Assembly (NCBI RefSeq): GCF_041261445.1
Contig: NZ_JBGCCU010000010.1
Span: 248,001-312,000, forward strand
Source: Catenulispora sp. EB89
Lineage (GTDB): Bacteria > Actinomycetota > Actinomycetes > Streptomycetales > Catenulisporaceae
DNA: 64,000 bases
Direction: 5' to 3'
In this document: one piece after another, positions 30,307 through 39,823 of the stretch
Numbering within the stretch: position 1 is the first letter of the stretch
Layout of the letters: each line of letters begins with the position of its first letter
Notes under the pieces: generated by a model
What the model was told of the DNA's origin: nothing
Database searches by the model: none
The model's input: only the letters and a program-made list of their open reading frames with translations
Made by a program: the position numbers and the translations under genes

Positions 30307-31263
30307 TCAGAGATCGATGACGACCTTGCCGCGGACGTGGCGGTCCGCCTGGCGCTCGACGGCCGCGCGGATGTCCGCGACGGGGTAGGTCGCGGCGATG
30401 GGGACGTGCAGGCGGCCGGCTGCGACCAGGCGCGCGATGTCGTCGAGGGCGGCGGGCCCGGCGCTGGCGCCGCTGACGGCCGGGACGCCGTCGACGGCGC
30501 CCGCGATGGTGCAGATGCGATCGTCCGGGACCCCCAGCTCGCGGGCGGCGTGCACGGTGTCAGTGCCGTGCAGGTCGAGCGCCGCGGTGACGGGGCCCGC
30601 GGCGAGGCCGCGGACGCGGTCGGCCAGGCCGTCGCCGTACGCCACCGCTTCGGCGCCGAGGGCCCGCAGGTGGTCCGCCGTCGCCGGCGAGCCCGTGCCG
30701 ATCACCCGCGCGCCCGCGATGCGTGCCAGCTGGACGGCGAACACCCCGACGCCGCCGCCCGCGCCGCCGACCAGCACGGTGTCGTCCGGGCCGAGCTTGA
30801 GAACGGCGAGCGCGGCGGCCGCGGTGCTGCCCGCGATCGCGAGGGTGGCCGCGGTACGGTCATCGACGCCGTCCGGGGTATGGTGCGCGACGCCGGTGGC
30901 GATGTCGCCGTCCGCGTCGACCACGACGAAGTCGGCGACGGCCCGGGACAGGGCCGCCCCGAACACCCGGTCCCCGACCTCGTAGCCCTTCGCACCCGCC
31001 CCGACCTGGTCGACGACCCCCGCGTAGTCGGTCCCGAACCCGCAGGGCAGGCTCAGGCCGAACCGCGCCGCGGTCGCGTCGTCCGAGGTCATGATCCAGT
31101 CCATCGGATTCAGCCCGGCCGCCGTGACGCGGATGCGGATCTGCCCGTCGCCCACGTGGGGCTCGGGCACGTCCTGGACCACCAGTGCCTCCGGGCCGCC
31201 GAACGACTCCAACCGGACCGCCCGGCTCACCCCGTTACGCGGCCCGCCGTCGTGCTGCTGCAT
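30307..31263 (-). CDS. NADPH:quinone reductase-like (MDR family) oxidoreductase
   Basis: 318 residues from ATG 31263; GAGGAG lies nine bases upstream of it, whereas an ATG at 31272 touches that site. The GroES-like half (RLESFGGPEALVVQDVPEPHVGDGQIRIRV, AAGLNPMDW, GTDYAGVV) and the Rossmann half (DDTVLVGGAGGGVGVFAVQLARI) are complete. Zinc-binding cysteines are absent, so it is a quinone-oxidoreductase-type reductase. It follows the XRE regulator gene by 62 bases on the same strand, so the regulator may control it. Confidence 0.87.
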   Translation of the reverse strand: MQQHDGGPRNGVSRAVRLESFGGPEALVVQDVPEPHVGDGQIRIRVTAAGLNPMDWIMTSDDATAARFGLSLPCGFGTDYAGVVDQVGAGAKGYEVGDRVFGAALSRAVADFVVVDADGDIATGVAHHTPDGVDDRTAATLAIAGSTAAAALAVLKLGPDDTVLVGGAGGGVGVFAVQLARIAGARVIGTGSPATADHLRALGAEAVAYGDGLADRVRGLAAGPVTAALDLHGTDTVHAARELGVPDDRICTIAGAVDGVPAVSGASAGPAALDDIARLVAAGRLHVPIAATYPVADIRAAVERQADRHVRGKVVIDL

Positions 31264-31325
31264 GCTTCGCATCTCCTCGGGTTCACGGAGCCGCCACGAA
31301 ACGGATCGCGCTCCGGTTGGCGAGG

Positions 31326-32198
31326 TTAGCACAAGCGGAGCGTGTTCCGTTTGTCGATCGGGGCACCGGACGTGCCACCACCACCGTCCGCACCGCCGGC
31401 GCCGATCCCCGCGAGCAGCCGCAGCCCGTCCTCGCTGGCGCTGCCGGGGGCGGCGGACAGCACCAGCAACTCCATGCTCGACTCGCCGGGCAGCGCGAAG
31501 TTCTCCTGATGCAGTTCCAGCGGTCCGACCAGCGGATGCCGGTACGCCTTGGGCCCGTGCGTGCGGGCGCGCACGTCGGCGCGAGCCCAGAGGCGGCGGA
31601 AGCGTTCGCTGCCCATCGCGAGTTCGCCGATGAGGGAGGCCAGGCGGGGGTCGTCCGGGTACTTGCCGACGGCCAGGCGCAGGTGCCCGACCACGTCGAG
31701 GGTGCAGTTTTCCCAACCGGCGTACAGGCCGTGCTCGGCCTCTTCGAGGAAGAGGTGTCGGGCGGTGTTCAGGCCCGGTATCGGGCGGCCGTACAGGAGT
31801 CCGGCGAGGCGGTTGCCGGCCAGGACGTCCATGCGGTGGTCCATGATCAGCGCGGGTGCGTCGGGGACCAGGTCCAGGACGCGCAGCAGCTCCGGGCGGA
31901 CCCGGCCGCTCGGCGCCTTCGCGCGGCGGCGGCGCTGCCGGGCGAGGCGGAACAGGTGCCCGCGTTCGGTCTCGTCCAGGCCGAGGACCCGGGCCAGTGC
32001 GTCCAGGACGTGTTCGGAGGGCTGGGTCGCGCGGCCCTGCTCCAGCCGGACGTAGTAGTCGACGCTGACGCCGGACAGGTGCGCGATCTCTTCGCGGCGC
32101 AGCCCCTCGACCCGTCGGCGGCTGTCGACGGGGATGCCCACGGCCGCGGGGTCGACGCGGGAACGCCGGGTCCGCAGGAAGCCCGCAAGATCGTCCAT
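31326..32198 (-). CDS. XRE-family regulator with MmyB-like ligand-binding domain
   Basis: 290 residues from ATG 32198 (an in-frame ATG at 32222 is possible). The HTH reads VEGLRREEIAHLSGVSVDYYVRLEQGR, followed by the MmyB-like sensor (ALIMDHRMDVLAGNRLAGLLYG, HPLVGPLELHQENFALPG), a pairing found in many actinobacterial regulators next to short-chain or quinone oxidoreductases. It is divergent from the quinone reductase gene at 32359 and upstream of another reductase, so it probably controls a small redox-stress set. Confidence 0.9.
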   Translation of the reverse strand: MDDLAGFLRTRRSRVDPAAVGIPVDSRRRVEGLRREEIAHLSGVSVDYYVRLEQGRATQPSEHVLDALARVLGLDETERGHLFRLARQRRRRAKAPSGRVRPELLRVLDLVPDAPALIMDHRMDVLAGNRLAGLLYGRPIPGLNTARHLFLEEAEHGLYAGWENCTLDVVGHLRLAVGKYPDDPRLASLIGELAMGSERFRRLWARADVRARTHGPKAYRHPLVGPLELHQENFALPGESSMELLVLSAAPGSASEDGLRLLAGIGAGGADGGGGTSGAPIDKRNTLRLC

Positions 32199-32358
32199 GG
32201 CTTCCAGTATGACCTCGGCCATGGCCTCCGCGCTGCCCGCGAGGGTGGTCCTGCCGTTACCAGGAAGTCCAGTCCGTGGGTAGTCGGGCCCCTGAATGTC
32301 GGGCGCCGCGATGTCCAGAATCGAGGGCACCCGAACTGAAGGATCTGAAGGAGTGCTC

Positions 32359-33138
32359 GTGAAGACCCTGATCGTCTACGCCCACCCGGAGCCGAAGTCG
32401 CTCAACGCCGCGCTGAAGGACCTCGCCGTGTCCACCTTGGAGACCGCCGGGCACGAGGTGCGGATAAGCGATCTGTACGCGATGAACTGGAAGGCGGTCG
32501 TGGACGCCGCGGACTACGGCCCCGACGCCTCGAACCCGCTGAAGGTCGCGCAGGACTCCGGCCGCGCCTTCGACGCCGGCACTCTCACCCCGGACGTCCG
32601 CGCCGAGCAGGAGAAGCTGCTGTGGGCCGACACGATCGTCTTCCAGTTCCCGCTGTGGTGGTACGCGATGCCTGCGATCCTCAAGGGCTGGGTGGACCGC
32701 GTGTTCACGTACTACTTCGCCTACGGCGTCGGCGAACACAGCGACACCAAGTACGGCGAGCGCTTCGGCGAAGGCACCCTCGCCGGCCGCAGGGCACTGG
32801 TGTCGGTGACGGCCGGGGGACCGGAGTCGCACTACACGGCCCGGGGGATCAACGGGCCCATCGACGATCTGTTGTTCCCGTTCCAGCACGGCGTCCTGTA
32901 CTACCCGGGCATCGAGGTGCTGCCGCCGTTCGTGCTCCACGGCACCGACCGGATGACCGAGGAGGACTACCCCGACGTCGCGAAGGCCTGGGAGCAGCGA
33001 CTGCTCACACTGGAGTCGACGGAGCCGATCGCATTCCGGCGACAGAACTTCGGCGACTACGAGATCCCGTCGCTCCAGCTGAAGGCGGGATTGGAACCTG
33101 CGGGTCGCTCGGGCTTCGGACTGCACGTGCGAGGCTGA
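32359..33138 (+). CDS. NAD(P)H dehydrogenase (quinone), flavodoxin-like fold
   Basis: 259 residues from GTG 32359, five bases after AAGGAG. The start KTLIVYAHPEPKSLNAALKD and the motifs FQFPLWWYAMPAILKGWVDRVF and SVTAGGPESHYT are typical of NQO1/MdaB/KefF-type FMN or FAD two-electron quinone reductases. These protect against redox-cycling quinones. It is divergent from the XRE regulator. Confidence 0.9.
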   Translation: MKTLIVYAHPEPKSLNAALKDLAVSTLETAGHEVRISDLYAMNWKAVVDAADYGPDASNPLKVAQDSGRAFDAGTLTPDVRAEQEKLLWADTIVFQFPLWWYAMPAILKGWVDRVFTYYFAYGVGEHSDTKYGERFGEGTLAGRRALVSVTAGGPESHYTARGINGPIDDLLFPFQHGVLYYPGIEVLPPFVLHGTDRMTEEDYPDVAKAWEQRLLTLESTEPIAFRRQNFGDYEIPSLQLKAGLEPAGRSGFGLHVRG

Positions 33139-33208
33139 CGCGGATGTGCGGATGTGCGGACGTAGAAAGGCATCCGTGGGTCTGGGTGGCGGGCGCTAGC
33201 GTTGGCCT

Positions 33209-33436
33209 ATGAAGGTGTACTTGCTGTGGCACACCCACGACCTGGCGGCTGACGCCGACGACGAGCCGGATGACGATGCGAAGCTGCTCGGCGTGTACTC
33301 GTCCGGTCAAGGGGCGGAGGCCCGCATCGCGCGAGCGCGGCAGCTTCCCGGATTCCGCGACAGTCCCGACGGCTTCGAGGTGTCGGAGTACACCGTGGAC
33401 GAGGACGAGTGGAACGAGGGCTATACGACGGTATAG
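33209..33436 (+). CDS. Small conserved actinobacterial protein of unknown function
   Basis: 75 residues, no signal or membrane segment, very acidic. MKVYLLWHTHDL, KLLGVYSS...A..RI.RARQLPGFRD and the ending DGFEVSEYTVDEDEWNEGY resemble a widespread short family whose members share this pattern. No function is known to me. It stands alone 70 bases after the quinone reductase gene. Confidence 0.7.
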   Translation: MKVYLLWHTHDLAADADDEPDDDAKLLGVYSSGQGAEARIARARQLPGFRDSPDGFEVSEYTVDEDEWNEGYTTV

Positions 33437-33477
33437 CTGCTGCGACGTAGGTCAGCCTATTTGCTGAGACTTGACGG

Positions 33478-34472
33478 ATCGACGGAAGGCCACGGGCTTG
33501 GTCGACGATACGACGCGCCTGCTGGGTCCGGACGGGGTGGCGGTCACTTCCGTGCGGCTCGACGATGACGCGAATCCGATGATCGCCCTCGTCACCCGCG
33601 ATGAGCAGGCCCAATGCTGTCCGCGCTGCGGCGCGCGGTCGGAGAATCCGCACGGCTGGGTGCGCACCCGTCCACGGGATTCAGCGGTGGCAGTGCCGCA
33701 CGCAGGACTGTCCGCGCCGGACGTTCACCGAGGCGCTGCCGCAGATCCCGTCCCGGTCCAGGTTGACCGGCTGGCTGCGGGTCTCGGCCGGCGCGGCGGT
33801 GGCCGAACGGGGCCGCACGGTGCTCCAGTCCGCACGGGACCACGAGATCTTCTGGCCGATCGTGCAAGCCGCGTTTGCCGCGCACGCAGCAGCGGCGCTG
33901 CCCGAGCGCGTTCCGAGTGTGGAGCATCTGGGGATCGATGAGACCCGCCGTGGAAAGGCGAAGTTCCGGCTGACCCGCTCCGCGGCGAGGATGCCCGCCG
34001 ACCACCTCGACCCGATGGTCGAGGACCTGACGGCGCTCCCGAAGAAGATCGGGGCCCCGATTCTGGCCGCTTGGAATGTGAAGGACGACCTGATGGACCT
34101 GCTCGCCCTGCACGGCACCCACCTCGGCCGCGCCGAGATCTACGACCGGCTCGTGAAGTTCTACGAATCGGCGGCCGCCTCCGGACTGCCGGAGATGGAA
34201 CGCCTGGCCACGACCGTCTCGACCTGGTGGCCGCAGATCCTCGCCGGGATTACCGCCGGGATAACGAACGCCGCCTCCGAGGGCATCAACCGGCTGATCA
34301 AGACCGACGCCCGGTGCGCCTTCGGCGACCGGAACCCCGCCAACCAGCGGCTACGCGCCCGCTGCGCCACGACCCGACGAGCCCGAGGCCACCTCAGCCG
34401 ACACCCGAGCGGCCGTCACAGCCAGCCTCGACGCTCAAGCCCCTGACGTCACAGCCAAATTTGATGAGCCCC
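33478..34472 (+). mobile_element. Decayed ISL3-type insertion sequence, copy 1
   Basis: A transposase pseudogene is followed by TTTGATGAGCCCC at 34460-34472, which matches the right end of copy 2 (TTTGATGAGCCC near 36740-36751). The left terminal repeat is not recognisable. Confidence 0.7.
33498..34446 (+). pseudogene. ISL3-family transposase, frameshifted and internally deleted
   Basis: The N-terminal zinc-finger part (LVDDTTRLLGPDG...CCPRCGARS) starts at TTG 33498 in one frame and breaks at about 33660-33680; the sequence continues in the next frame as GIQRWQCRTQDCPRRTF, VEHLGIDETRRGKAKFR and the C-terminal EGINRLIKTDARCAFGDRNPANQRLR. The middle of the DDE catalytic domain between GIDET and the conserved C-terminal Glu region is shorter than normal. 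It is not expected to be active. Confidence 0.85.
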
Positions 34473-34680
34473 ATCTCTTGAAGTGACTAGGAGAGCTCTA
34501 AGGTGTTACTGCGAAATGCATAGTCGCTCTCGCCGCCGAAGTCGGAATAGTGCAGATGGCTGACTTGTTCGCTGCACCTGAATCGCATGTCGTCTGGCAT
34601 TGATATAGATCGAAGAGGAGAGCCTTCGCCTTCGAACCTGCGCCTTGGTGTCTTTCGGCGCCGGAGGCACACTGAGCGTC

Positions 34681-35790
34681 GTGAAGAATGGATATGGCTC
34701 ATTCGCGAAAGCCCGGGCCGCCGCTATCGCCGTCCTGGCCGCCGTATTCTCGATGGTGTTTGCGGTGGTTCCGGCCACCGCGGATCCGCCCATCCCGGCC
34801 GCTACGGACATCATCTCGGTCGGCGCGAACACCACCCAGGCGTTCGACAACGGCTTGTCTGCGGCGTACAACGCGACCCACCCGGCCTCGAATTACTACA
34901 GCTGGAACGCAGGCACCTCGGCGATCACGCCCAAAGCGGGCTGCGACACGACGGCCGACCCGCCCGGGGCGGGTGAGATCGTCCGGGCGGATGGTTCCGA
35001 CGCCGGCATCGGCCAACTGAATTACAACGACCACACCTGTGTCGACATCGCCCGTTCCGGCCGGGCCCCGCACTCCGGAACCACCGATTACTTCATCCCG
35101 TTCGCCGTGGACGCGGTGGGCTGGTCGGCCTACACCGGTGGCAACGCGCCGACCAATCTGACCAGCCTGGAGCTGAAAGGCATCTTCAGCTGCCAGTACC
35201 GCACCTGGAACAGTCTGCCAGTGGACCCGGCCTCGTCGAGCGACACCATCGACGTGATCCTGCCCCCACCCGGTTCTGACACCCGCGAATTCTTCCTGGG
35301 CGCAATAGGCGTCCCGGACGTCACCCCCAACCCGCCTTGCTGGGACACCTCCGCCTTCCCCGACGAGAACGAGGGCACCGACCCGGCGTTCGCTGGTAAT
35401 AAGGACGCGATCTACCCCTACTCGCTGAGCCACTACGTCGGTCAGACCTTCTACGGCAGGGGCAGCGGCATCGACCAAGCCGGAGCGCTGGACGCCCAGC
35501 GTTCGATCGACGGCATCAGCCAGATCGTAACGGCGTACAAGGACTGGAACTCCGGTCTGTCCACGGCCTATTACCGCGCCGTTTTCCACGTCGTGCGCGC
35601 CAGCGACTGGAACGCCTCCGGCCCCGGCGGAACGACCGAGCAGGCGGCCCTGAAAGCCCTGCTGGGCCGTTACAACAGCGGTACCCGGACCGGCGGCTGG
35701 CTGTGCAGCCTCGATGGCCAAGCTCTACTCCCGCAGTACGGCTTCCATCTACTCGGCGCGGGCTGCGGCACGCCACAGCCTGGCATCTGA
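34681..35790 (+). CDS. Secreted phosphate-binding (PstS-like) family protein
   Basis: 369 residues from GTG 34681 with GGAGG upstream. Signal peptide KNGYGSFAKARAAAIAVLAA...VVPATA. The mature part looks like a type II periplasmic-binding fold of the PstS-like group: DIISVGANTTQAFDNGLSAAYN, a GADGSDAGIG-like loop (RADGSDAGIGQLN), DYFIPFAVDAVGWS and YPYSLSHYVGQ. No lipobox and no pst transporter genes are nearby. It lies between two ISL3 remnants, so it may be passenger DNA. The ligand is not known. Confidence 0.7.
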   Translation: MKNGYGSFAKARAAAIAVLAAVFSMVFAVVPATADPPIPAATDIISVGANTTQAFDNGLSAAYNATHPASNYYSWNAGTSAITPKAGCDTTADPPGAGEIVRADGSDAGIGQLNYNDHTCVDIARSGRAPHSGTTDYFIPFAVDAVGWSAYTGGNAPTNLTSLELKGIFSCQYRTWNSLPVDPASSSDTIDVILPPPGSDTREFFLGAIGVPDVTPNPPCWDTSAFPDENEGTDPAFAGNKDAIYPYSLSHYVGQTFYGRGSGIDQAGALDAQRSIDGISQIVTAYKDWNSGLSTAYYRAVFHVVRASDWNASGPGGTTEQAALKALLGRYNSGTRTGGWLCSLDGQALLPQYGFHLLGAGCGTPQPGI

Positions 35791-36316
35791 CCCCTTCCTC
35801 ACCCACATCACGGCCCTCGGGACTTCCCGGCGGCCGTTTCGTCATGAGGGGTTCATCAGGGCCGGTTGCGGCGGCGTTGGTGAGTAGATCGCGGTGTCGG
35901 TGTAGGACAGCGCCCAGGCTCACGACCAGCTGCAGCCGGCGAATTCTGCTGCGCGGCAGCGTGCCCAGCAATGCCCCCAGCGGCGTCCGATCCGCCGTGG
36001 CTGTTGCGATCCGTGACTGCGCCGGATCGCCCATCGCCGCGGTGCCCTGAACACCGCCGCCGCGAAGATCGAACGCTCCCTGGAACTCGGCCACGCGGAG
36101 TGGCCTCCGGAGTGACTCGCGCCCGGAAGCTTCCCACCGGTGGAGCACCGCCATCGGTGTGACATGGGAGTTTGTCGGGTCTTCGAAGTTGACCGTGCTT
36201 CGAGTCCCTGGAGGGCTTGACGACGTCATCAATGCCTTGATGGATGCGAAGCGCCCGTGACGCTCTGTGGTTCTTCGGGTTGCGAAGCTTAAAGGACCAC
36301 GAGAAGGGCCACGGGC
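35791..36316. other. 526-base gap without a supported gene
   Basis: It holds a hairpin just after the PstS-like gene (35810-35837) and a possible left end of the second ISL3 remnant (GGTTCTTCGGGTTG at 36269). Minus-strand frames between about 35860 and 36230 read like eroded coding sequence (RIRRLQLVVSLGAVLHRHRDLL), but I recognise no family and no start. Confidence 0.5.
35810..35837 (+). terminator. Possible terminator after the PstS-like gene
   Basis: ACGGCC and GGCCGT arms enclose an imperfect inner stem (TCGGG/CCCG) and are followed by TTTCGT, 19 bases after the stop codon. Confidence 0.45.
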
Positions 36317-36752
36317 TTGCCCAACGATACGACCCGTCTGTTCGGCCTGTTCGGCCTGTTCGGGGTGGAGGTGGTCGCGGTCGAGGTCGGTGAGGACGAC
36401 ATTCCGATACTTGACCTGGTTACCACCGCTGAACAGGCCAGACCACGCTGCGGTGGACCAAGCGCCGCTGGCGCTGTCCGAACCAGGCGTGTGCGCGCAG
36501 GACGTTCACCGAGGCGCTGCCGTCGATGCCGCCGCGACACCGCTCACGGCCCGGTCGCGGGTTGCGATCGGGCCGCCGTGACCGATGGCAGACGCACCGT
36601 GATCCAGGCCGCCCGCGACTTCGAGGTGTCCTGGCCGGTCGCGAACGCCGCGTTCACCGCCGCGGCCAAAGCCGCACTGCCGGCACAGACGCCGCCAGTG
36701 GAGTATCTGGGCCTTGACGAGACTGCCGTCACGGCTGAGTTTGATGAGCCCG
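36269..36752 (+). mobile_element. Decayed ISL3-type insertion sequence, copy 2
   Basis: It starts at a GGTTCTTCGGGTTG sequence resembling ISL3 left ends and finishes at TTTGATGAGCCC, shared with copy 1. The right end lies 18 bases from the dxr stop codon. Same orientation as copy 1. Confidence 0.65.
36317..36752 (+). pseudogene. ISL3-family transposase fragment, frameshifted and mostly deleted
   Basis: Begins at TTG 36317 like copy 1 (LPNDTTRLFG) with a tandem Leu-Phe-Gly duplication, then passes through broken zinc-finger frames to TVIQAARDFEVSWPVANAAF and VEYLGLDET. Everything after the first catalytic region is missing, and the frame jumps straight to the right end of the element. Confidence 0.8.
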
Positions 36753-36769
36753 CATATGGGACGGCGCCG

Positions 36770-38071
36770 CTAGGCCGTCAGCTCCCGCGCCCGCACCCGG
36801 GCCCGGTGATCGGCGTCGAGCACCGTGTCCAGGGTGAGCTCGCCGGGCGCGGAGTCGTGCTCGGCGAGCACGCGTTCCACCGTGTCCACGATTGCCGGGA
36901 ACGGGATCTGACCGGCCAGGAAGGCCGCGACGCACTGCTCGTTCGCGCCGTTGAACGCCGCCGGGGACGTGCCGCCGGCCGCGGCGGCCTGCTTGGCGAG
37001 CCGGACCGCCGGGAACGCCTTGTCGTCCAGCGGGAAGAACTCCCAGCGCGCCGCGGTGGACCAGTCCAGGGGCGGGGCCGCGCCGGGGATGCGGTGCGGC
37101 CAGCCCAGGGCCAGGGCTATCGGCAGGCGCATGTCCGGCGGGCCGGCCTGGGCGATGGTGGAGCCGTCCCGGTACTCGACCATCGAGTGCACGATCGACT
37201 GCGGATGGACCACCACGGCGATCCGGTCCAGCGGCACGTCGAACAGCAGGTGCGCCTCGATCACCTCAAGGCCCTTGTTCACCAGGGTCGCGGAGTTCAC
37301 GGTGACCAGCGGACCCATCGACCACGTCGGGTGCGCGAGCGCCTGTTCGGGGGTGACGTGCGCCAGTTCGTCGCGTCGGCGGCCGCGGAACGGGCCGCCG
37401 CTGGCGGTCAGGATCAGACGCTCCATCTCGTCCTGCGTGCCGCCGCGCAGGCACTGGGCCAGCGCCGAGTGCTCGGAGTCGACGGGCACGATCTGGCCCG
37501 GCCGGGCCGCCCCGGTCACCAGGTCGCCGCCGATGATCAGCGACTCCTTGTTCGCCAGCGCCAGGACGTGTCCGGCGCGCAGTGCGGCGAGGGTGGCCGG
37601 CAGCCCTGCCGCGCCGGCGATCGCGTTGAGGACGGTGTGGCACGGCATCGCCGCCAGTTCGGTCGCCGCCTGCGGCCCGGCCACGATCTCGGGCAGGTCT
37701 TCGGTCAGCGACGACGCGCCGCGGGGAGGCGACGCGGTGGTACGGGTAGCCGATGCCGTGCGCGAAGACGAACCCGTACGCGAAGAGGCAGCCGCGCGGG
37801 AAGACGAACCCGCGCGGGCCAACGCCCCCGCACGCCAAGCAGCCTCGGCCCGCAGCGCCAGCCGCAGGTCGGGCACGGCGCCGACATCGGCCACGCCGAC
37901 CACCCGCGCCCCGCAGTCGAGCGCCTGCCGGGCCAGCAGCGCCGGGTCGCCGCCGCCGGCGGCCAGGCCCACCACCTGCAGGTGCTCCGGCGTCCGCCGG
38001 GCCACGTCGAGGGCCTGCGTGCCGATCGACCCGGTCGAGCCGAGGATCACGATCTGTCGAGGACGGTCCAC
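36770..38071 (-). CDS. dxr: 1-deoxy-D-xylulose 5-phosphate reductoisomerase with a low-complexity insertion
   Basis: 433 residues, GTG start at 38071. Dxr converts DXP to MEP, the committed step of the MEP pathway. Features: NADPH loop [47 protein letters not shown], and MVEYRDGS. Residues ~75-120 contain an Arg/Ser/Ala/Thr-rich insertion (repeated S-S-R-T/A units) absent from ordinary Dxr; it falls between the NADPH-binding motifs. The gene is divergent from the methyltransferase-ispGH operon and shares the TGAC..GTCA operator region. It lacks the usual rseP neighbour, suggesting a cluster-dedicated copy. Confidence 0.93.
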   Translation of the reverse strand: MDRPRQIVILGSTGSIGTQALDVARRTPEHLQVVGLAAGGGDPALLARQALDCGARVVGVADVGAVPDLRLALRAEAAWRAGALARAGSSSRAAASSRTGSSSRTASATRTTASPPRGASSLTEDLPEIVAGPQAATELAAMPCHTVLNAIAGAAGLPATLAALRAGHVLALANKESLIIGGDLVTGAARPGQIVPVDSEHSALAQCLRGGTQDEMERLILTASGGPFRGRRRDELAHVTPEQALAHPTWSMGPLVTVNSATLVNKGLEVIEAHLLFDVPLDRIAVVVHPQSIVHSMVEYRDGSTIAQAGPPDMRLPIALALGWPHRIPGAAPPLDWSTAARWEFFPLDDKAFPAVRLAKQAAAAGGTSPAAFNGANEQCVAAFLAGQIPFPAIVDTVERVLAEHDSAPGELTLDTVLDADHRARVRARELTA

Positions 38072-38091
38072 GCCGTTGAGCCTACACCTTT

Positions 38092-38110
38092 ACTGACCGT
38101 CGGTCAGTCA
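38092..38110. promoter_or_regulatory. TetR-type operator between dxr and the methyltransferase operon
   Basis: ACTGACCGTCGGTCAGT (38092-38108) is a perfect odd palindrome, and 38094-38110 matches TGACTGACGGTCAGTCA at 15 of 17 positions. It falls between a TTTACT and a TAGGAT hexamer (18-base spacer) that make a plausible promoter for the methyltransferase operon. The same motif occurs at 42999-43015 and 56359-56375. Confidence 0.8.
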
Positions 38111-38195
38111 CTTAGGATCGGCGGCGTACCCGGGCCGGAATCAGGACGCTGCCACGCGTCCGCCGGCCGACCGACACGGCGAGGGGAAGACATCC

Positions 38196-39008
38196 GTGAC
38201 GACCACCAGACCCGCCTGGGCGCCCGAGGGCGTCGACATCGAGCGGCCCGCCGCCGCCCGCGCGTACGACTACGTGCTCGGCGGCACGCACAACTTCGAG
38301 GTGGACCGCGAGCTGGCCCGCCGCCTCACCGAGGCCACCCCGGACCTGGCCCAGCACGCCCGGGCCAACCGGGCCTTCCTGCAGCGCTGCACCCGGTACC
38401 TGCTGCGCCGGGGCGTGCGCCAGTTCCTCGACCTGGGCTCGGGCATCCCGGCCAGCGGCAACGTGCACGAGGTCGCGCTGGCGGTCGAGCCCGACACCCG
38501 GGTGATGTACGTGGACATCGACCCGGTGGCCGTCGCGCACAGCGAGCAGATCCTCGCCGACGTGCCGCAGAGCGCGATCATCCACGGGGACCTGCGCAAG
38601 GCGGACGAGATCCTCGACAATCCCGAGACCAGGAGCCTGCTGGACCTCGACCAGCCGGTCGCGGTGCTGCTGCTGGCGATCCTGCACGCCATGTCCGATG
38701 CCGACGACCCGTACGACATCGTGAACCGGCTCATGGACCGGCTGGCGCCGGGCAGCTATCTGGTGGTCTCGCACTCCACCTTCGAGCGCCGCCCGGAGGA
38801 GGCGCGCAAGATGGAGGAGCTGTCCAAGCAGAGCCCGACCGCGCTGCGCATGCGCAGCCGCTCGGACATCACCCGGTTCTTCGACGGCCTGGAGGTCGTC
38901 GACCCCGGGATCACCTGGGTGTCGCAGTGGCACCTGGAAGAGGACGGCGGCGTGTTCGCGGCGGACCAGTCGGACATGCTGCTGTGCGGCGTCGGCCGGA
39001 AGCCGTAG
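38196..39008 (+). CDS. SAM-dependent methyltransferase (Methyltransf_19/DUF574-type)
   Basis: 270 residues. The family opening is clear: DIERPAAARAYDYVLGGTHNFEVDRELA, then FLDLGSGIPASGNVHEVA as the SAM loop and VMYVDIDPVAVAHSE. This actinobacterial family is common in secondary metabolism; individual substrates are mostly unknown. It leads the run methyltransferase-tautomerase-cupin-ispG-ispH-HSD-like, with only 9 bases to the next gene, so it may tailor the cluster's product. Confidence 0.9.
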   Translation: MTTTRPAWAPEGVDIERPAAARAYDYVLGGTHNFEVDRELARRLTEATPDLAQHARANRAFLQRCTRYLLRRGVRQFLDLGSGIPASGNVHEVALAVEPDTRVMYVDIDPVAVAHSEQILADVPQSAIIHGDLRKADEILDNPETRSLLDLDQPVAVLLLAILHAMSDADDPYDIVNRLMDRLAPGSYLVVSHSTFERRPEEARKMEELSKQSPTALRMRSRSDITRFFDGLEVVDPGITWVSQWHLEEDGGVFAADQSDMLLCGVGRKP

Positions 39009-39017
39009 GGGCCCGGC

Positions 39018-39401
39018 GTGCCGAGCATCGAAGTGGACTTCTCGGGCCTGCCGGCCGGCCGCGCGCTGTCGCTGGCCGAGACCGTGCGCCGCTGCGTCGT
39101 CACCGCACTGCCGGACGTCGCGGCGGTGTGCAGCTGCCGGGCCCGGCCGTGTGTGGCGGCCCGGCCCGGCGGCTCGACCCGGCCGGCGGCCTGGATCGGC
39201 GTCTCGCTGTTCCCGGGCCGCACCCTGGAATGGAAGCGCACCCTGTACCGGGCGCTGGTGGACGCCTGCGCCGAGGCCGGGATCGGCGGCGACGCGGTGA
39301 GCATCACCGTGCGCGAGCCGGCGTTGGAGAACTGGGGGATCCGCGGCGGGATACCCGGCGTGGACGTGTTCGAACCGAGCTCTGGAAGGGCGGGACCATG
39401 A
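39018..39401 (+). CDS. Tautomerase-superfamily protein (4-oxalocrotonate tautomerase-like)
   Basis: 127 residues; GTG start followed at once by a proline codon, giving the N-terminal Pro that serves as general base after Met removal. The C-terminal part (RTLYRALVDACAEAGIGGDAVSITVREPALENWGIRGG, read in parts) matches the tautomerase family. An internal Cys-rich stretch (CSCRARPC) is unusual. The stop overlaps the cupin gene start (ATGA). Confidence 0.78.
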   Translation: MPSIEVDFSGLPAGRALSLAETVRRCVVTALPDVAAVCSCRARPCVAARPGGSTRPAAWIGVSLFPGRTLEWKRTLYRALVDACAEAGIGGDAVSITVREPALENWGIRGGIPGVDVFEPSSGRAGP

Positions 39402-39823
39402 CTGTCACTGCGGGGGGACGCATCCGCGTCGGGGATGTCAGCGGCTGGGTCCGCACCGACCCCGACGCGCCGTTCAACATCATCGAGTTCTCCCTCGTGC
39501 CCGGCGGCGCGCCGTCGCCGCGGCACGTCCACGACCGGATCTTCGAAGCCGACTACGTCCTGGCGGGCCGGGTCCTGGCCAGGGTGGGCACCGAGACCGA
39601 GGTCGTCGAGGCCGGGGCGTTCGTCCCGGTGCGGCCGGGGACGCCGCACAGCCTCGTCGCGCACGACGGCCCGGCGCGCATCCTCGCCGTGCACTTCCCC
39701 GGCGCGGACGCGCTCGCGATGTTCGAGACGCTGGGGCGGGCGTTCGACGAGCGTCCGAGCCCTGAGGAACTGGCCAAGCACCTGGCGGGCCTGGACATCC
39801 GGTTCGTCGGGGAAGAGGGGTGA
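39398..39823 (+). CDS. Cupin-domain protein
   Basis: 141 residues forming a single cupin: [19 protein letters not shown] (motif 1 with metal-binding His-x-His and Glu) and [22 protein letters not shown] (motif 2 with His). It may be a small isomerase, dioxygenase or binding protein; nothing decides. It overlaps both neighbours by four bases. Confidence 0.85.
   Translation: MTVTAGGRIRVGDVSGWVRTDPDAPFNIIEFSLVPGGAPSPRHVHDRIFEADYVLAGRVLARVGTETEVVEAGAFVPVRPGTPHSLVAHDGPARILAVHFPGADALAMFETLGRAFDERPSPEELAKHLAGLDIRFVGEEG

Noticed and set aside
35516-36232. Minus-strand frame in the gap after the PstS-like gene
   Set aside because: It overlaps the PstS-like gene for a third of its length and matches no family I know; at best an eroded fragment.
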